In this document: positions 7,810 through 16,081 of the stretch, piece by piece
Layout of the letters: each line of letters opens with the position of its first letter
How positions within the stretch are numbered: position 1 is the first letter of the stretch
The notes under the pieces: model-generated
What the model was told of the DNA's origin: nothing
The model's database searches: none
What the model saw: the letters and a program-made list of their open reading frames with translations, nothing else
Made by a program: the position numbers and the translations under genes
Origin: a candidate division TA06 bacterium SM23_40
Lineage (GTDB): Bacteria > LJUI01 > SM1-40
Assembly: GCA_001303705.1 (NCBI GenBank)
Contig: LJUI01000049.1
Coordinates: forward strand, 1 to 21,057
DNA: 21,057 nt
Direction: 5' to 3'

Positions 7810-9920
7810 CTTTCACCGCCCTTGCCGGAGCGGTCCTCCTTGCCGCGATCCAGGACAGCCTTACGCGAGAGTTTGACCTTGCCGTTCTCGTCGATGCCGA
7901 TCACCTTGACGACGACTTCGTCGCCCTCCTTCAGCACATCCTCGACCTTGGCCACACGGTGATGGGCCAGTTGAGAGATATGAACCAGGCCGTCCTGTCC
8001 GGGCAGGATCTCGACGAACGCTCCGAAGGAGGTGATCTTCTTCACCTTGCCGGTGTAGACCTTTCCGACCTCTGCCTCCTCGGTCACTTCGCGAACCATC
8101 TGCAGAGCCCGCTCTCCGGCCTCCTGGTCGACCGATGCGATCACGACTGTACCATCGTCCTCGACTTCGATCTTCGTGTTCGTCAACTCGATGATCTTGC
8201 GGATCATCTTCCCTCCGGGTCCGATCAGATCGCCTATTTTATCCTTAGAGATAGTAAGCATGATGATTCTCGGCGCATAGGGAGAGAGTTCCGGTCGAGG
8301 TTTGGCAATCGTCTGTTCCATGACGTCGAGCACGTGCAGACGGCCTGCCTTCGCCTGCTCGAGGGCACGTCGCATTGTCTCCGTCTCCAGCCCGGGAACT
8401 TTCAGATCGAGCTGGAGTGCAGTGACTCCTTCTCTCGTGCCGGCCACCTTGAGATCCATATCGCCCAGATGATCCTCAACGCCGAGGATATCGGAGAGGA
8501 TGAGCCTCCGATCGCCTTCCTTTATCATGCCCATGGCGATACCGCTCACGAGAGCCTTGACGGGAACGCCCGCGTCCATTAGAGAGAGGGCGGCTCCGCA
8601 CACAGTCGCCATTGACGATGACCCGTTAGACTCGAGAATGTCGGAGACAATTCGGATGGTGTAGGGGAAGGCCTCTTCCTTGGGAATGACCGATTCGATC
8701 GCTCGTTCCGCCAGGGCACCGTGCCCCACCTCTCGCCGGCTCGGGCCTCGAAACGGACGCACCTCGCCGACGCTGAACGGCGGGAAGTTGTAGTGCAGCA
8801 TGTAGCTCTTCGACGTCTCACCTTCAAGGTCATCGACAACCTGCTCGTCGCTGGCTGTGCCGAGCGTCGTCACAGCTAGACTCTGTGTCTGTCCGCGTGT
8901 GAACAGAGCCGATCCGTGCGTCCGCGGCAACACCCCGACCTCGCAGCTGATGGGCCGGATGTCGGTGAGTCCCCTTCCATCTGTCCTGCGTTCTTCGCGG
9001 AGGATCTTGCCCCGGACGTCCTCCTGCTCCAGCTCGAGGAAAATACTGCCGATGATGCGCTCCTGATCGGGGTACTGATCCGCGAGCGATGCCAGGACCG
9101 ATTCGAGGAGTGCATCGATCGTACCTTGCCTCTGCTCCTTCGTCGTCAATGCATTCGCCTGATGTATGCCGTCCCAGGCAAGTTCTCGTACCTTCCGGGC
9201 AAGTTCCGGGTCAATCTCAAGGGGCGGCACCTCCCACTTCACGGGCGCGATGCTGTCGACGAACTCCCGTTGCAGCTGGATAATCCGCCTGATTTCCTCG
9301 TGCGCGATCTCAACCGCCCTGAGCAGCGCTTCCTCCGGCACTTCGCGCGCGCTCCCCTCAAGCATGATGACCGATTCCTCTGATCCTACGACGACGAGGT
9401 TGAGCGCACTCCCCTCGACCTGAGTGAACGTCGGATTGATTATGTATCGGCCATCGATTAGACCCATGCGCACGGCACCGATGGGATCGGTGAAGGGAAT
9501 CGTCGACGCCGCGAGCGCGGCACTTGCACCGATCACCCCGAGTATGTCAGCGTCATTCTCCTGGTCGGCTGATAGGACGAGACAGACTATCTGAATCTCG
9601 CGCCGGAGATGTTGTGGGAAGAGCGGACGGATCGGCCTGTCTATCATCCTCGCACTCAGTATCTCCTTCTCGCGAGGGCGCCCCTCTCGCTTGAAGAAGC
9701 CGCCGGGGATCTTCCCGGCAGCGTAGGTCTTCTCCCGATATTCCACGAACAGTGGGAGCCAGTCACGTGTCTCATCTGCCTGCTTCGATGCGACGGCAGT
9801 CACAAGGACAACGGTGTCTCCATATCGAACGACGGCGGAACCATCCGCCTGCCTCGCCACCCGCCCCATATCGATGGCGAGCGTGCGCCCCGCAACTTCA
9901 ATGTCAAAATGCATAGCCAT
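7806..9920 (-). CDS. pnp: polyribonucleotide nucleotidyltransferase (PNPase)
   Basis: Phosphorolytic 3'-to-5' exoribonuclease of about 704 residues that turns RNA and phosphate into nucleoside diphosphates and works in mRNA decay. Domains in order: first RNase PH domain from about 5, all-helical linker near 220-300, second RNase PH domain from about 310, KH domain (IGDLIGPGGKMIRKI, about 551-612), and C-terminal S1 domain (GKVYTGKVKKITSFGAFVE, about 618-687). The catalytic region SDILGVEDHLGDMD is present, with D477 and D483 matching the essential aspartates of the E. coli enzyme. The frame is open to 9950, but AGGAG lies 9 bases before the ATG at 9920, which I chose. It follows rpsO, the classic arrangement. 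The gap between the two genes is structured (see 9945-10001). Confidence 0.97.
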   Translation of the reverse strand: MAMHFDIEVAGRTLAIDMGRVARQADGSAVVRYGDTVVLVTAVASKQADETRDWLPLFVEYREKTYAAGKIPGGFFKREGRPREKEILSARMIDRPIRPLFPQHLRREIQIVCLVLSADQENDADILGVIGASAALAASTIPFTDPIGAVRMGLIDGRYIINPTFTQVEGSALNLVVVGSEESVIMLEGSAREVPEEALLRAVEIAHEEIRRIIQLQREFVDSIAPVKWEVPPLEIDPELARKVRELAWDGIHQANALTTKEQRQGTIDALLESVLASLADQYPDQERIIGSIFLELEQEDVRGKILREERRTDGRGLTDIRPISCEVGVLPRTHGSALFTRGQTQSLAVTTLGTASDEQVVDDLEGETSKSYMLHYNFPPFSVGEVRPFRGPSRREVGHGALAERAIESVIPKEEAFPYTIRIVSDILESNGSSSMATVCGAALSLMDAGVPVKALVSGIAMGMIKEGDRRLILSDILGVEDHLGDMDLKVAGTREGVTALQLDLKVPGLETETMRRALEQAKAGRLHVLDVMEQTIAKPRPELSPYAPRIIMLTISKDKIGDLIGPGGKMIRKIIELTNTKIEVEDDGTVVIASVDQEAGERALQMVREVTEEAEVGKVYTGKVKKITSFGAFVEILPGQDGLVHISQLAHHRVAKVEDVLKEGDEVVVKVIGIDENGKVKLSRKAVLDRGKEDRSGKGGER

Positions 9921-9944
9921 ATCAGACATCTCCTGACAACGGCT

Positions 9945-10001
9945 GGTCACTGCCGAGCGTCCATCGCGATACCGAGTCGCGCTCTGCTGGCGGCGATCAC
10001 C
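9945..10001 (-). promoter_or_regulatory. imperfect stem-loop between rpsO and pnp
   Basis: Read on the minus strand, the end of rpsO and the pnp leader can fold. A perfect 5-bp CGCGA/TCGCG stem with a 7-base loop lies at 9965-9981. Outside it, GAGCG can pair with CGCTC, and further out GCC with GGC and GGT with ACC, with internal loops between. The structure includes the rpsO stop codon and ends about 25 bases before the pnp start. In E. coli a hairpin in this same place is cut by RNase III and used by PNPase to control its own synthesis; a similar role here is inference. There is no U-run, so it is not a good terminator. Confidence 0.35.
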
Positions 10002-10266
10002 GTCTGAGCTTCAACTCTTTGATTACCGCTCGATAGCGCTCGACCTCGGTCTCCATGAGATAGTTGAGCAGACGTCTCCGTTTTCCGACGAGCTTCAACA
10101 GACCTCGACGCGAGTGCCGATCCTTCTTCTGTCGCTGCAGGTGTTGGGTCAGGTACTTGATTCGCTCAGTGAGGAGCGCAATCTGTACTTCCGGTGATCC
10201 AGAGTCATTCTCGTGGATCCGGAATCGCCCGATCAACTCCTGTTTCTTCTCCTTCCCCATGGCCAC
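9997..10266 (-). CDS. rpsO: 30S ribosomal protein S15
   Basis: Primary-binding small-subunit protein of 89 residues, the usual length, that binds the 16S rRNA central-domain three-way junction and helps form bridge B4. Clear family segments: [40 protein letters not shown] and the final LKLRR. The GTG at 10266 has a GGGGGTGA stretch 7 bases upstream and is taken as the start; an in-frame ATG at 10260 would shorten the protein by two residues. It begins 7 bases after the ribF stop and precedes pnp, as in most bacteria. Confidence 0.96.
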   Translation of the reverse strand: MAMGKEKKQELIGRFRIHENDSGSPEVQIALLTERIKYLTQHLQRQKKDRHSRRGLLKLVGKRRRLLNYLMETEVERYRAVIKELKLRR

Positions 10267-10273
10267 GATCGAT

Positions 10274-11239
10274 TCACCCCCTCAGCTGGTGGCAACAGCC
10301 TTGCCTGTCTACTCTATCGAAGAGCCTGCGAACTTCGAGTTCATCACGCGAAATCTGCATGCGAAGATCTTCCTTCCGATCAAAAGCCTTTTCATCCCTC
10401 AGGCGATCCAGGCACTGGACTTCCATGGTCAGATCGTAGATATCACCGACGAAATCGAGAAGATGCACCTCAACGGTCCTCGACCCACTGCCGAACGTTG
10501 GCCTCGTGCCGATATTCATCATCCCGCGGAAGGTCCCGCCATCTATGCGAGCGAGCACTGCATAGACGCCGTCGGGCGGGAGCAGCACAGAGGGCGATTT
10601 CACCTCGAGATTTGCCGTCGGATAGTCGAGCGTGCGGCCCCTGCTCTCGCCCCGAAGGACGTGGCCGCGGAACGAGTACCATCTGCCCAGCATGCGAGCG
10701 GCCTCCCGCAGCTTGGCGGCCAGAATAGCTCGCCTGATTCGCGTGCTCGATATCGGACGTCCTCTCCAGCGCACGGGAGGCACGGCGACAACCGAAAATC
10801 CGAACTGTCGGCCCAGGCGCGCCAGCGTATGACGGTCGCCGCGTCTCCCCCGGCCGAAGCGATGATCCTCCCCGACTACCACTTCCCGCCCCGAAAATGT
10901 GCCCACCAGAATGTCCCGCACAAACGCTTCCGGCTCCATGGCAGCCAGGATCTCATCGAACGGCAGCACCGCCATCGCGGATATACCGAACTCCCTGACT
11001 AGGTCTGCTCTCTCCTCCGTTGTGGTCAACAGCAGGGGCGCAGTGGCAGGAGTAAGGAGGGCCTGAGGATGAGGCGCAAACGTTATCATGACGCAGGGCA
11101 CCGAGAGGGTTTTCGCCCGCTCGCACGTCCGCTCGATGATCGCCTGGTGCCCCCTATGAATGCCGTCAAATGTCCCTACTGTCAATACCGATCCGACGAC
11201 ATCCTCATCGACGGCAGCGATACCCTGGACGATTTTCAT
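10274..11239 (-). CDS. ribF: bifunctional riboflavin kinase / FAD synthetase
   Basis: Cytoplasmic enzyme of about 321 residues that phosphorylates riboflavin to FMN and adenylylates FMN to FAD. The N-terminal nucleotidyltransferase domain has TFDGIHRGH at 23-31 (HxGH-type motif) and ISSTRIR at 163-169. The C-terminal kinase domain has [11 protein letters not shown] at 201-211, the PTAN metal/ATP motif, and VEVHLLDF with the likely catalytic Glu near 257. Two ATGs are possible: the one at 11245 has its AGGA directly against it, while the one at 11239 has AGGA 6-7 bases upstream and overlaps the truB stop as ATGA. I chose 11239. A ribF gene between truB and rpsO is typical of many non-proteobacterial genomes. 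Confidence 0.96.
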   Translation of the reverse strand: MKIVQGIAAVDEDVVGSVLTVGTFDGIHRGHQAIIERTCERAKTLSVPCVMITFAPHPQALLTPATAPLLLTTTEERADLVREFGISAMAVLPFDEILAAMEPEAFVRDILVGTFSGREVVVGEDHRFGRGRRGDRHTLARLGRQFGFSVVAVPPVRWRGRPISSTRIRRAILAAKLREAARMLGRWYSFRGHVLRGESRGRTLDYPTANLEVKSPSVLLPPDGVYAVLARIDGGTFRGMMNIGTRPTFGSGSRTVEVHLLDFVGDIYDLTMEVQCLDRLRDEKAFDRKEDLRMQISRDELEVRRLFDRVDRQGCCHQLRG

Positions 11240-12201
11240 GTGCATTCCTGTGTGTCGATGAGCAGTCGTAGAGGCTGCAGCTCAAGCCCTTCCGGTCCCT
11301 CGTCTGCTTGCTCCATGATATCCGCGTGAGCGGAGACCGCCTCTGCGATGGAGACGAGCTTCCCTGCGGGACTGAAGAGACGCACGCGATCTCCCCGGAC
11401 AAGCGGTCTCGAAACGGATCTCAGGTCATGGGAAGAGATCGCCGCCCCGTGCCCCACCCTGACTTGAGCTTCATCACTGATCATCGCCTTGGGCCAATCC
11501 GGCAACAGATCCTCAAGTGGGAGCAGGCGCCGAGATAGCTCCTCGCCTGTGGTCCCCTCCTCCGCCTCAATCGCCTCTCGCAGTTCGAACCCCCCCACCC
11601 GTATCCGCACAAGATCGACCAGACACCCGCCGCACCCCAACGTCTCTCCGATATCCCGCGCGAGAGCTCTGATGTAAGTACCCTTCGAACAGACGACTCG
11701 CAGTCCAATGAATGGACTCTCGTATGAACGAAGCTCCAACTCGTGGATCGTTACGTCTCGCGGAACCCGCTCGAAGACGGCTCCCTCCCGCGCGAGACGG
11801 TACCATCGACGGCCTCCCTGTTTGAGAGCAGAGACCGCCGGGGGAACCTGGCGTATGGTACCCCGGAATGAAGTAAGAGTCTCCTCGATATCGGCTTCCG
11901 AAAGGGGAGGCGGCGCCTGCTCGGCGACCACATCTCCTGTTGCATCATCTGTGTCGGTCCTGATCCCGAGGCGGACTCTCGCCAGGTACTCCTTCTCATC
12001 GAGCATCAGATACTGAGAGAGCTTCGTCGCCTGGCCGACGAGAAGAACCAGCAGACCCGTGGCATCGGGATCGAGAGTCCCCGCATGGCCGACCTTCACG
12101 TTGTCAAGGCGCCTTCGTGCCCAGGAGACAACATCGAATGATGTCCATCCGCGAGGCTTGTTGGCGAGCACAATGCCATTGCGACAGCCGGCGCGGCTCA
12201 T
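11236..12201 (-). CDS. truB: tRNA pseudouridine(55) synthase
   Basis: Makes pseudouridine 55 in the T-loop of most tRNAs; 321 residues. The N-terminal NKPRGWTSFDVV and VGHAGTLDPDATGLL segments are diagnostic, with D44 in GTLDP as the catalytic aspartate. KEYLARVRLG, QVPPAVSALKQGGRRWYRLAR and CSKGTYIRALARDIGE are the later conserved blocks. The C-terminal part from about 240 looks like the short PUA-like region seen in longer TruB proteins (GHGAAISSHDL, VRLFSPAGKLVSIAEA). The ATG overlaps the nrnA stop by 4 bases (ATGA), with GGAG 5 bases upstream. Confidence 0.96.
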   Translation of the reverse strand: MSRAGCRNGIVLANKPRGWTSFDVVSWARRRLDNVKVGHAGTLDPDATGLLVLLVGQATKLSQYLMLDEKEYLARVRLGIRTDTDDATGDVVAEQAPPPLSEADIEETLTSFRGTIRQVPPAVSALKQGGRRWYRLAREGAVFERVPRDVTIHELELRSYESPFIGLRVVCSKGTYIRALARDIGETLGCGGCLVDLVRIRVGGFELREAIEAEEGTTGEELSRRLLPLEDLLPDWPKAMISDEAQVRVGHGAAISSHDLRSVSRPLVRGDRVRLFSPAGKLVSIAEAVSAHADIMEQADEGPEGLELQPLRLLIDTQECT

Positions 12202-13169
12202 ACGAACTCCAGCTCTCTGATCCTCGAGAGTACCAGCCCTCTTACCTCGTCGAGACTGCCGTCCAGCACGCAGCCCGCGGCGGTGCTATGCCCACCTCCG
12301 CCCAGGGAGCGAGCAATTGCACCCACGTCGACCTCGGGCGTCGAGCGGAAACTCACCCGAATGCGGCCATTCTCGAGCTCGCGGAGGAGCACGCCCACCT
12401 CGGTCCCACGTGTACTGAGAGCCCATGTCGCATATCCATTGCTCTCATCCATCGTGGCACCGGATGAGTCGAAGCTGCCCCGGGTGAGCTCGAGAACGCC
12501 GATCCGTCCATCATCGCTCTCCCTGAATGTCCGTAACATCTCCCCCAGCAGACGAACAGCCCCGACGGAACGACTATAGTAGATCCCGGTAGCGACTCGC
12601 TCGGGATCCGCCCCCTCATCTACCAGATCTGCGACGACCCGGAACACCCTGCTGGTAGTGTTGGGATGGCGAAACGAACCCGTATCGCCCAGTATCCCAG
12701 CGTACAGACATGTGGCGCGTTCCCGGCCGATCTCCAGACCCAGAGCCGAGATCAACCCGACGAGCATCTCTGCCGTCGAACTCACGTGCGGCTGAACGAG
12801 ATTGAGGCGACCGAATGAGACGTTATCCGCATGATGATCGATATTGACGATGGGAAGCGCACGCTCCCGTACAACATCGCCGACCCACCCCAGCCGATCG
12901 AGATCAGAGGCATCGAGCACGAGGGCCACGCGGATGCCCGCCTCCGCAGGAAGATCGCAGCGGAGGCCCTCGGAGCCCGGCAGAAACTCCAGCCACCTCG
13001 GGATGGGGTCCTCATTGACTATCACAGACTCCTTGCCCAGGGAGGAGAGGGCAGATGCTATCGCAAGTTGGGATGCGATACTGTCGATGTCAGGGTTCAC
13101 ATGAGAAGTGATCAGAAAACCATTCTCTGCTCTCACGTACTCTGCTACCGCATCAACCTCAGGATGCAC
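12198..13169 (-). CDS. nrnA: DHH/DHHA1 phosphoesterase, NrnA-like (oligoribonuclease / pAp phosphatase)
   Basis: Manganese-dependent phosphoesterase of about 323 residues that in its family degrades nanoRNA, pAp or cyclic-dinucleotide products. DHH domain motifs: SHVNPDIDSIAS at 22-33 (H23, D27, D29), LDASD at 85-89, NIDHH at 109-113, and GILGDTGSF at 158-166. The C-terminal DHHA1 domain ends with GGGGH at 290-294. The usual NPDGD is NPDID here. The frame is open to 13235, but the GTG at 13169 has GAGGAG 6 bases upstream, leaves only an 11-base overlap with rbfA, and gives the normal NrnA N-terminus, so I chose it. The rbfA-nrnA-truB order is a common bacterial arrangement. Confidence 0.93.
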   Translation of the reverse strand: MHPEVDAVAEYVRAENGFLITSHVNPDIDSIASQLAIASALSSLGKESVIVNEDPIPRWLEFLPGSEGLRCDLPAEAGIRVALVLDASDLDRLGWVGDVVRERALPIVNIDHHADNVSFGRLNLVQPHVSSTAEMLVGLISALGLEIGRERATCLYAGILGDTGSFRHPNTTSRVFRVVADLVDEGADPERVATGIYYSRSVGAVRLLGEMLRTFRESDDGRIGVLELTRGSFDSSGATMDESNGYATWALSTRGTEVGVLLRELENGRIRVSFRSTPEVDVGAIARSLGGGGHSTAAGCVLDGSLDEVRGLVLSRIRELEFV

Positions 13170-13518
13170 CGTCTTCTCCTCTAATTCCCTCCAGGAGCCG
13201 ATCGATACGGCGACCCGCATCCGCAGTATCGTCATATGCGAACTTCAGCTGCGGGATGTACTTGAGGCGGACCCGTCGTCCCAGCAGTTGCCGGATGTGC
13301 TTGCTGGCGTGCTGCAGGGCCTGCAGCGACTTTTCCCTCGCCTCCTCATCGCCCAGCATCGTCACCAAGACCCTCGCCTGTTTCAGATCGTCGGTGACGC
13401 GTACGGCAGTAACGGTGACAAACCCGATCCTCGGATCCTTCAAGTCGTGTTCGATGATGGTCGATACTTCGCACCGCAGAAGGTCGGCGACACGCTCGGA
13501 ACGCTTATACCGTAACAC
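13159..13518 (-). CDS. rbfA: 30S ribosome-binding factor A
   Basis: Single KH-like domain protein of 119 residues that binds the 30S subunit late in its maturation and during cold adaptation. Family segments: YKRSERVADLLRCEVSTII at 4-22, LKDPRIGFVTVTAVRVTDDL at 26-45, and LRLKYIPQLKF-type strand (VRLKYIPQLKFAYDD) at 83-97. The start is a GTG at 13518 with GGAG 5 bases upstream. It lies 27 bases after the DUF503 gene and overlaps nrnA by 11 bases with the start chosen there. Confidence 0.95.
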   Translation of the reverse strand: MLRYKRSERVADLLRCEVSTIIEHDLKDPRIGFVTVTAVRVTDDLKQARVLVTMLGDEEAREKSLQALQHASKHIRQLLGRRVRLKYIPQLKFAYDDTADAGRRIDRLLEGIRGEDGAS

Positions 13519-13545
13519 AGTCGCTCCACCCCTTATGCTGTCTCG

Positions 13546-13827
13546 TCACAGAATATCGATGTGATAGTCGACCAGTTCAACCCTCCGCTCCTCATTGACC
13601 AGATCGATCGATTTCGACAGCACCTCGTTGGCGAACCGACCATTCTCAGCAACGACGGCGATCCCGAGCACTGCACTCTGCCAGAGATCGTTGTGATCGA
13701 CTTCCGCAACCGAGATGTTGAACTTCTTGCGGAGCCGCTCCTTCAGGGCCTTTATCACCTGACGTTTGTTCTTGAGCGATCGACACTCCGGCAGATGCAG
13801 CTCGACGATGCATGTGCCAACTCTCAT
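13546..13827 (-). CDS. DUF503 (YlxP-like) family protein
   Basis: Small protein of 93 residues matching the DUF503/YlxP family: it begins MRVGTCIVELHLPECRSLK, continues with KRQVIKALKERLRKKFNISV and AEVDHNDLWQSAVLGIAVV, and ends with a short strand VELVDYHIDIL. The family is nearly always found between infB and rbfA, as here, 9 bases after infB. Its predicted ferredoxin-like alpha-beta fold and position suggest a role in ribosome assembly, but I know of no settled biochemical function. The ribosome-binding site is poor (GGGGGTAGG, far upstream), so it may depend on translation of infB. Confidence 0.92.
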   Translation of the reverse strand: MRVGTCIVELHLPECRSLKNKRQVIKALKERLRKKFNISVAEVDHNDLWQSAVLGIAVVAENGRFANEVLSKSIDLVNEERRVELVDYHIDIL

Positions 13828-13836
13828 GGCGCACGC

Positions 13837-16008
13837 CTACCCCCTGCTCGTCACTTCCTCAAGTGTGTACGCTTCGACGATGTCTTCCTTGACGAATCCG
13901 TCAAATCCTTCTACCCCTATGCCACATTCGAATCCGGTCGCCACCTCTTTCACATCGTCTTTGAAGCGCCTGAGCGAACCGATACGGCTCTCGTGGACCA
14001 CCGTGGATTCCCGAATTACTCTCGCCCTGGCGTTGCGCACCACCGTACCCGAGATGACGTAACAACCGGCAATCTTCCCGATCCTCGGTATCTGAAAGAT
14101 CTCTCTCACCTCAGCTCTGCCAAGCACCTGCTCTACCAGCTTCGGCTCCAGCATGCCGGAGAGGGCCGCCTCGATGTCTCCGATCGCCTCGTAGATCACA
14201 TCGTATAGCTGCACGTTGACCTGCTCACGCTCAGCCGCCTCCTTGGCTCCGGCGCCGATGCCGACGTGGAATCCGACGATCAATGCCTGTGAGGCGACGG
14301 CCAACAGCACATCGGACTCATTGATCGCTCCCACACCCCGGTGAATCACCCGCACCTTCACCTCTTCCGTCGCGAGCGATTCAAGCGAGTCGCAGAGCGC
14401 CTCGACAGAGCCATCGACGTCTCCCTTCACGATGAGCATCAGCTCCTTCGTCTCGCCGGCAAGGATCTGTTCCTGAAGCTCGGCCAGTCCGATACGTTCG
14501 ACGATCCTTCGGCTCTGCTCTCGCCTCGCAAGCTGACGACGCTGACTCACCTCCCTCACCTCGCGCTCGTTCGGCATCACGCTGAGGCTGTCGCCGGCCT
14601 GAGGGATTCCCGAGAGACCGTGAATGAGGACGGGAGTAGATGGGCCCGCTGCCATGACCCGGCGACCCCGTTCGTCCGCCATGGCCCGTACCTTTCCCCA
14701 GTGCACTCCCGCGATGAACGGATCTCCCGGCCGCAACGTACCCCTCTCGACGAGTACCGTCGCGACGACCCCCTTCCAGCGATCCAGCCGCGCCTCCAGG
14801 ACCACGCCACGAGCCGGGCCGGCGGCGACAGCCCGGAGCCCCAGCTCCTCTGCCTCGACCAGGATGGCGGCAAGCAGATCGGGGATCCCCTCGCCGGTCT
14901 TGGCCGAGACCTCGATCGCTACGGTCTTGCCCCCCCACTCCTCCGGGACGATGCCGGCCTCCATAAGCTGCTGTTTCGTGCGCATCGCATCGGCATTCGG
15001 CAGATCGATCTTGTTGATTGCGACCACGATGGGGACTCTCGCTGCCCTTGCGTGGTTAAGCGCCTCGATCGTCTGGGGCATGACCCCATCATCAGCAGCG
15101 ACGACGAGCACAACGAGATCAGTGAACTGCGCGCCGCGCGCCCGCATCGCTGTGAAGGCCTCGTGTCCAGGGGTGTCGAGGAAGGTGATCTTTCCGGACT
15201 CGAGCTCAACCTCATAGGCACCAATGTGCTGAGTGATCCCGCCGGCCTCGCCGGCGACAACGTTCGTGCGGCGGATATAATCGAGGAGCAAGGTCTTGCC
15301 GTGATCGACGTGACCCATCACCGTGACCACGGGGGGGCGCGCCACGAGATCGGCCTCCTCGTCCTTTTCCACTTCCAGTAGCTCAGCGCCCTGGTCTCCC
15401 AGTATCTCCACCTCGAACCCGAATTCGTCACCGACCGTGACGATCGTGTCCATGTCCAAACGCTGGTTAATTGTGACGAGAAGGCCGAGCTCGAGACATT
15501 TTGAGATCACATCGGTAGGAGATACACCTATCGCCGTTGCCAACTCGGCGGTGGAGATAAACTCACTCACCTTGAGAACATTCTCCTCGACTGTCACCGC
15601 CTCGGTGGGCCGTGTCCTGCGGCGGCGCTTGCGCACCCGGTCACGGCCCTCGATCCTCGCGAGTGTGCGCTTTACGCTCTCGCGCACTTTCTTCTCATCG
15701 ACCTTGCGTTTCTTGACACGGACCCGCCTCGGCTTTGCCTTCTTCGGGGCCTCACGCTTCTTCTCCGGCTCCCTCTTTTTGCGCTCGACCTTCCTTCTCT
15801 TCTCGGCCCGCTTACGCTTCTTCTCGTATTCTCTCCTGACCTGAGCCTTCTCTTCCTCGAACTTCTTCCGGACCCGGGCGACAGTCTCATCGTCGATCGT
15901 GGACATGTGGCTCTTCACAGCCACGCCCAACTCACGCAATACGCCGATGAGCGCCTCGCTCGAGAGATTGAACTGCTTGGCAACGGTATAGACTCGCTGT
16001 TTACTCAA
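13837..16008 (-). CDS. infB: translation initiation factor IF-2
   Basis: GTPase of 723 residues that brings initiator fMet-tRNA to the 30S subunit and promotes subunit joining. An IF2-N domain is at 1-50 (SKQRVYTVAKQFNLSSEALI), then a very basic arm at about 52-133 dominated by Lys, Arg and Glu (ends RKRRRRTRP), and a second IF2-N-like module at about 145-200. The G domain shows GHVDHGKT at 232-239, DTPGH at 278-282, NKID at 332-335 and a later SAKTGEG. Domains II, III and the fMet-tRNA-binding C-terminus (EVREIFQIPRIGKIAGCYV) are complete. The start is a TTG at 16008: the codon just before it is an in-frame TAG, the next in-frame ATG would delete the first IF2-N domain, and GGGGTGA lies about 5 bases upstream. 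Confidence 0.97.
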   Translation of the reverse strand: MSKQRVYTVAKQFNLSSEALIGVLRELGVAVKSHMSTIDDETVARVRKKFEEEKAQVRREYEKKRKRAEKRRKVERKKREPEKKREAPKKAKPRRVRVKKRKVDEKKVRESVKRTLARIEGRDRVRKRRRRTRPTEAVTVEENVLKVSEFISTAELATAIGVSPTDVISKCLELGLLVTINQRLDMDTIVTVGDEFGFEVEILGDQGAELLEVEKDEEADLVARPPVVTVMGHVDHGKTLLLDYIRRTNVVAGEAGGITQHIGAYEVELESGKITFLDTPGHEAFTAMRARGAQFTDLVVLVVAADDGVMPQTIEALNHARAARVPIVVAINKIDLPNADAMRTKQQLMEAGIVPEEWGGKTVAIEVSAKTGEGIPDLLAAILVEAEELGLRAVAAGPARGVVLEARLDRWKGVVATVLVERGTLRPGDPFIAGVHWGKVRAMADERGRRVMAAGPSTPVLIHGLSGIPQAGDSLSVMPNEREVREVSQRRQLARREQSRRIVERIGLAELQEQILAGETKELMLIVKGDVDGSVEALCDSLESLATEEVKVRVIHRGVGAINESDVLLAVASQALIVGFHVGIGAGAKEAAEREQVNVQLYDVIYEAIGDIEAALSGMLEPKLVEQVLGRAEVREIFQIPRIGKIAGCYVISGTVVRNARARVIRESTVVHESRIGSLRRFKDDVKEVATGFECGIGVEGFDGFVKEDIVEAYTLEEVTSRG

Positions 16009-16081
16009 CTAACTCACCCCCACAAGGGCGGTCGCATCCGGATACGTGAGACGACCGAGTCTGACCTCCATCGTGGATATA

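Noticed and set aside
7731-8582. Plus-strand open frame of about 283 codons opposite pnp
   Set aside because: Antisense shadow of the PNPase KH/S1 region; it looks coding only because of the third-position bias of pnp.
14341-15381. Plus-strand open frame of about 346 codons opposite infB
   Set aside because: Antisense to the conserved IF-2 G domain; no motif or start signal.
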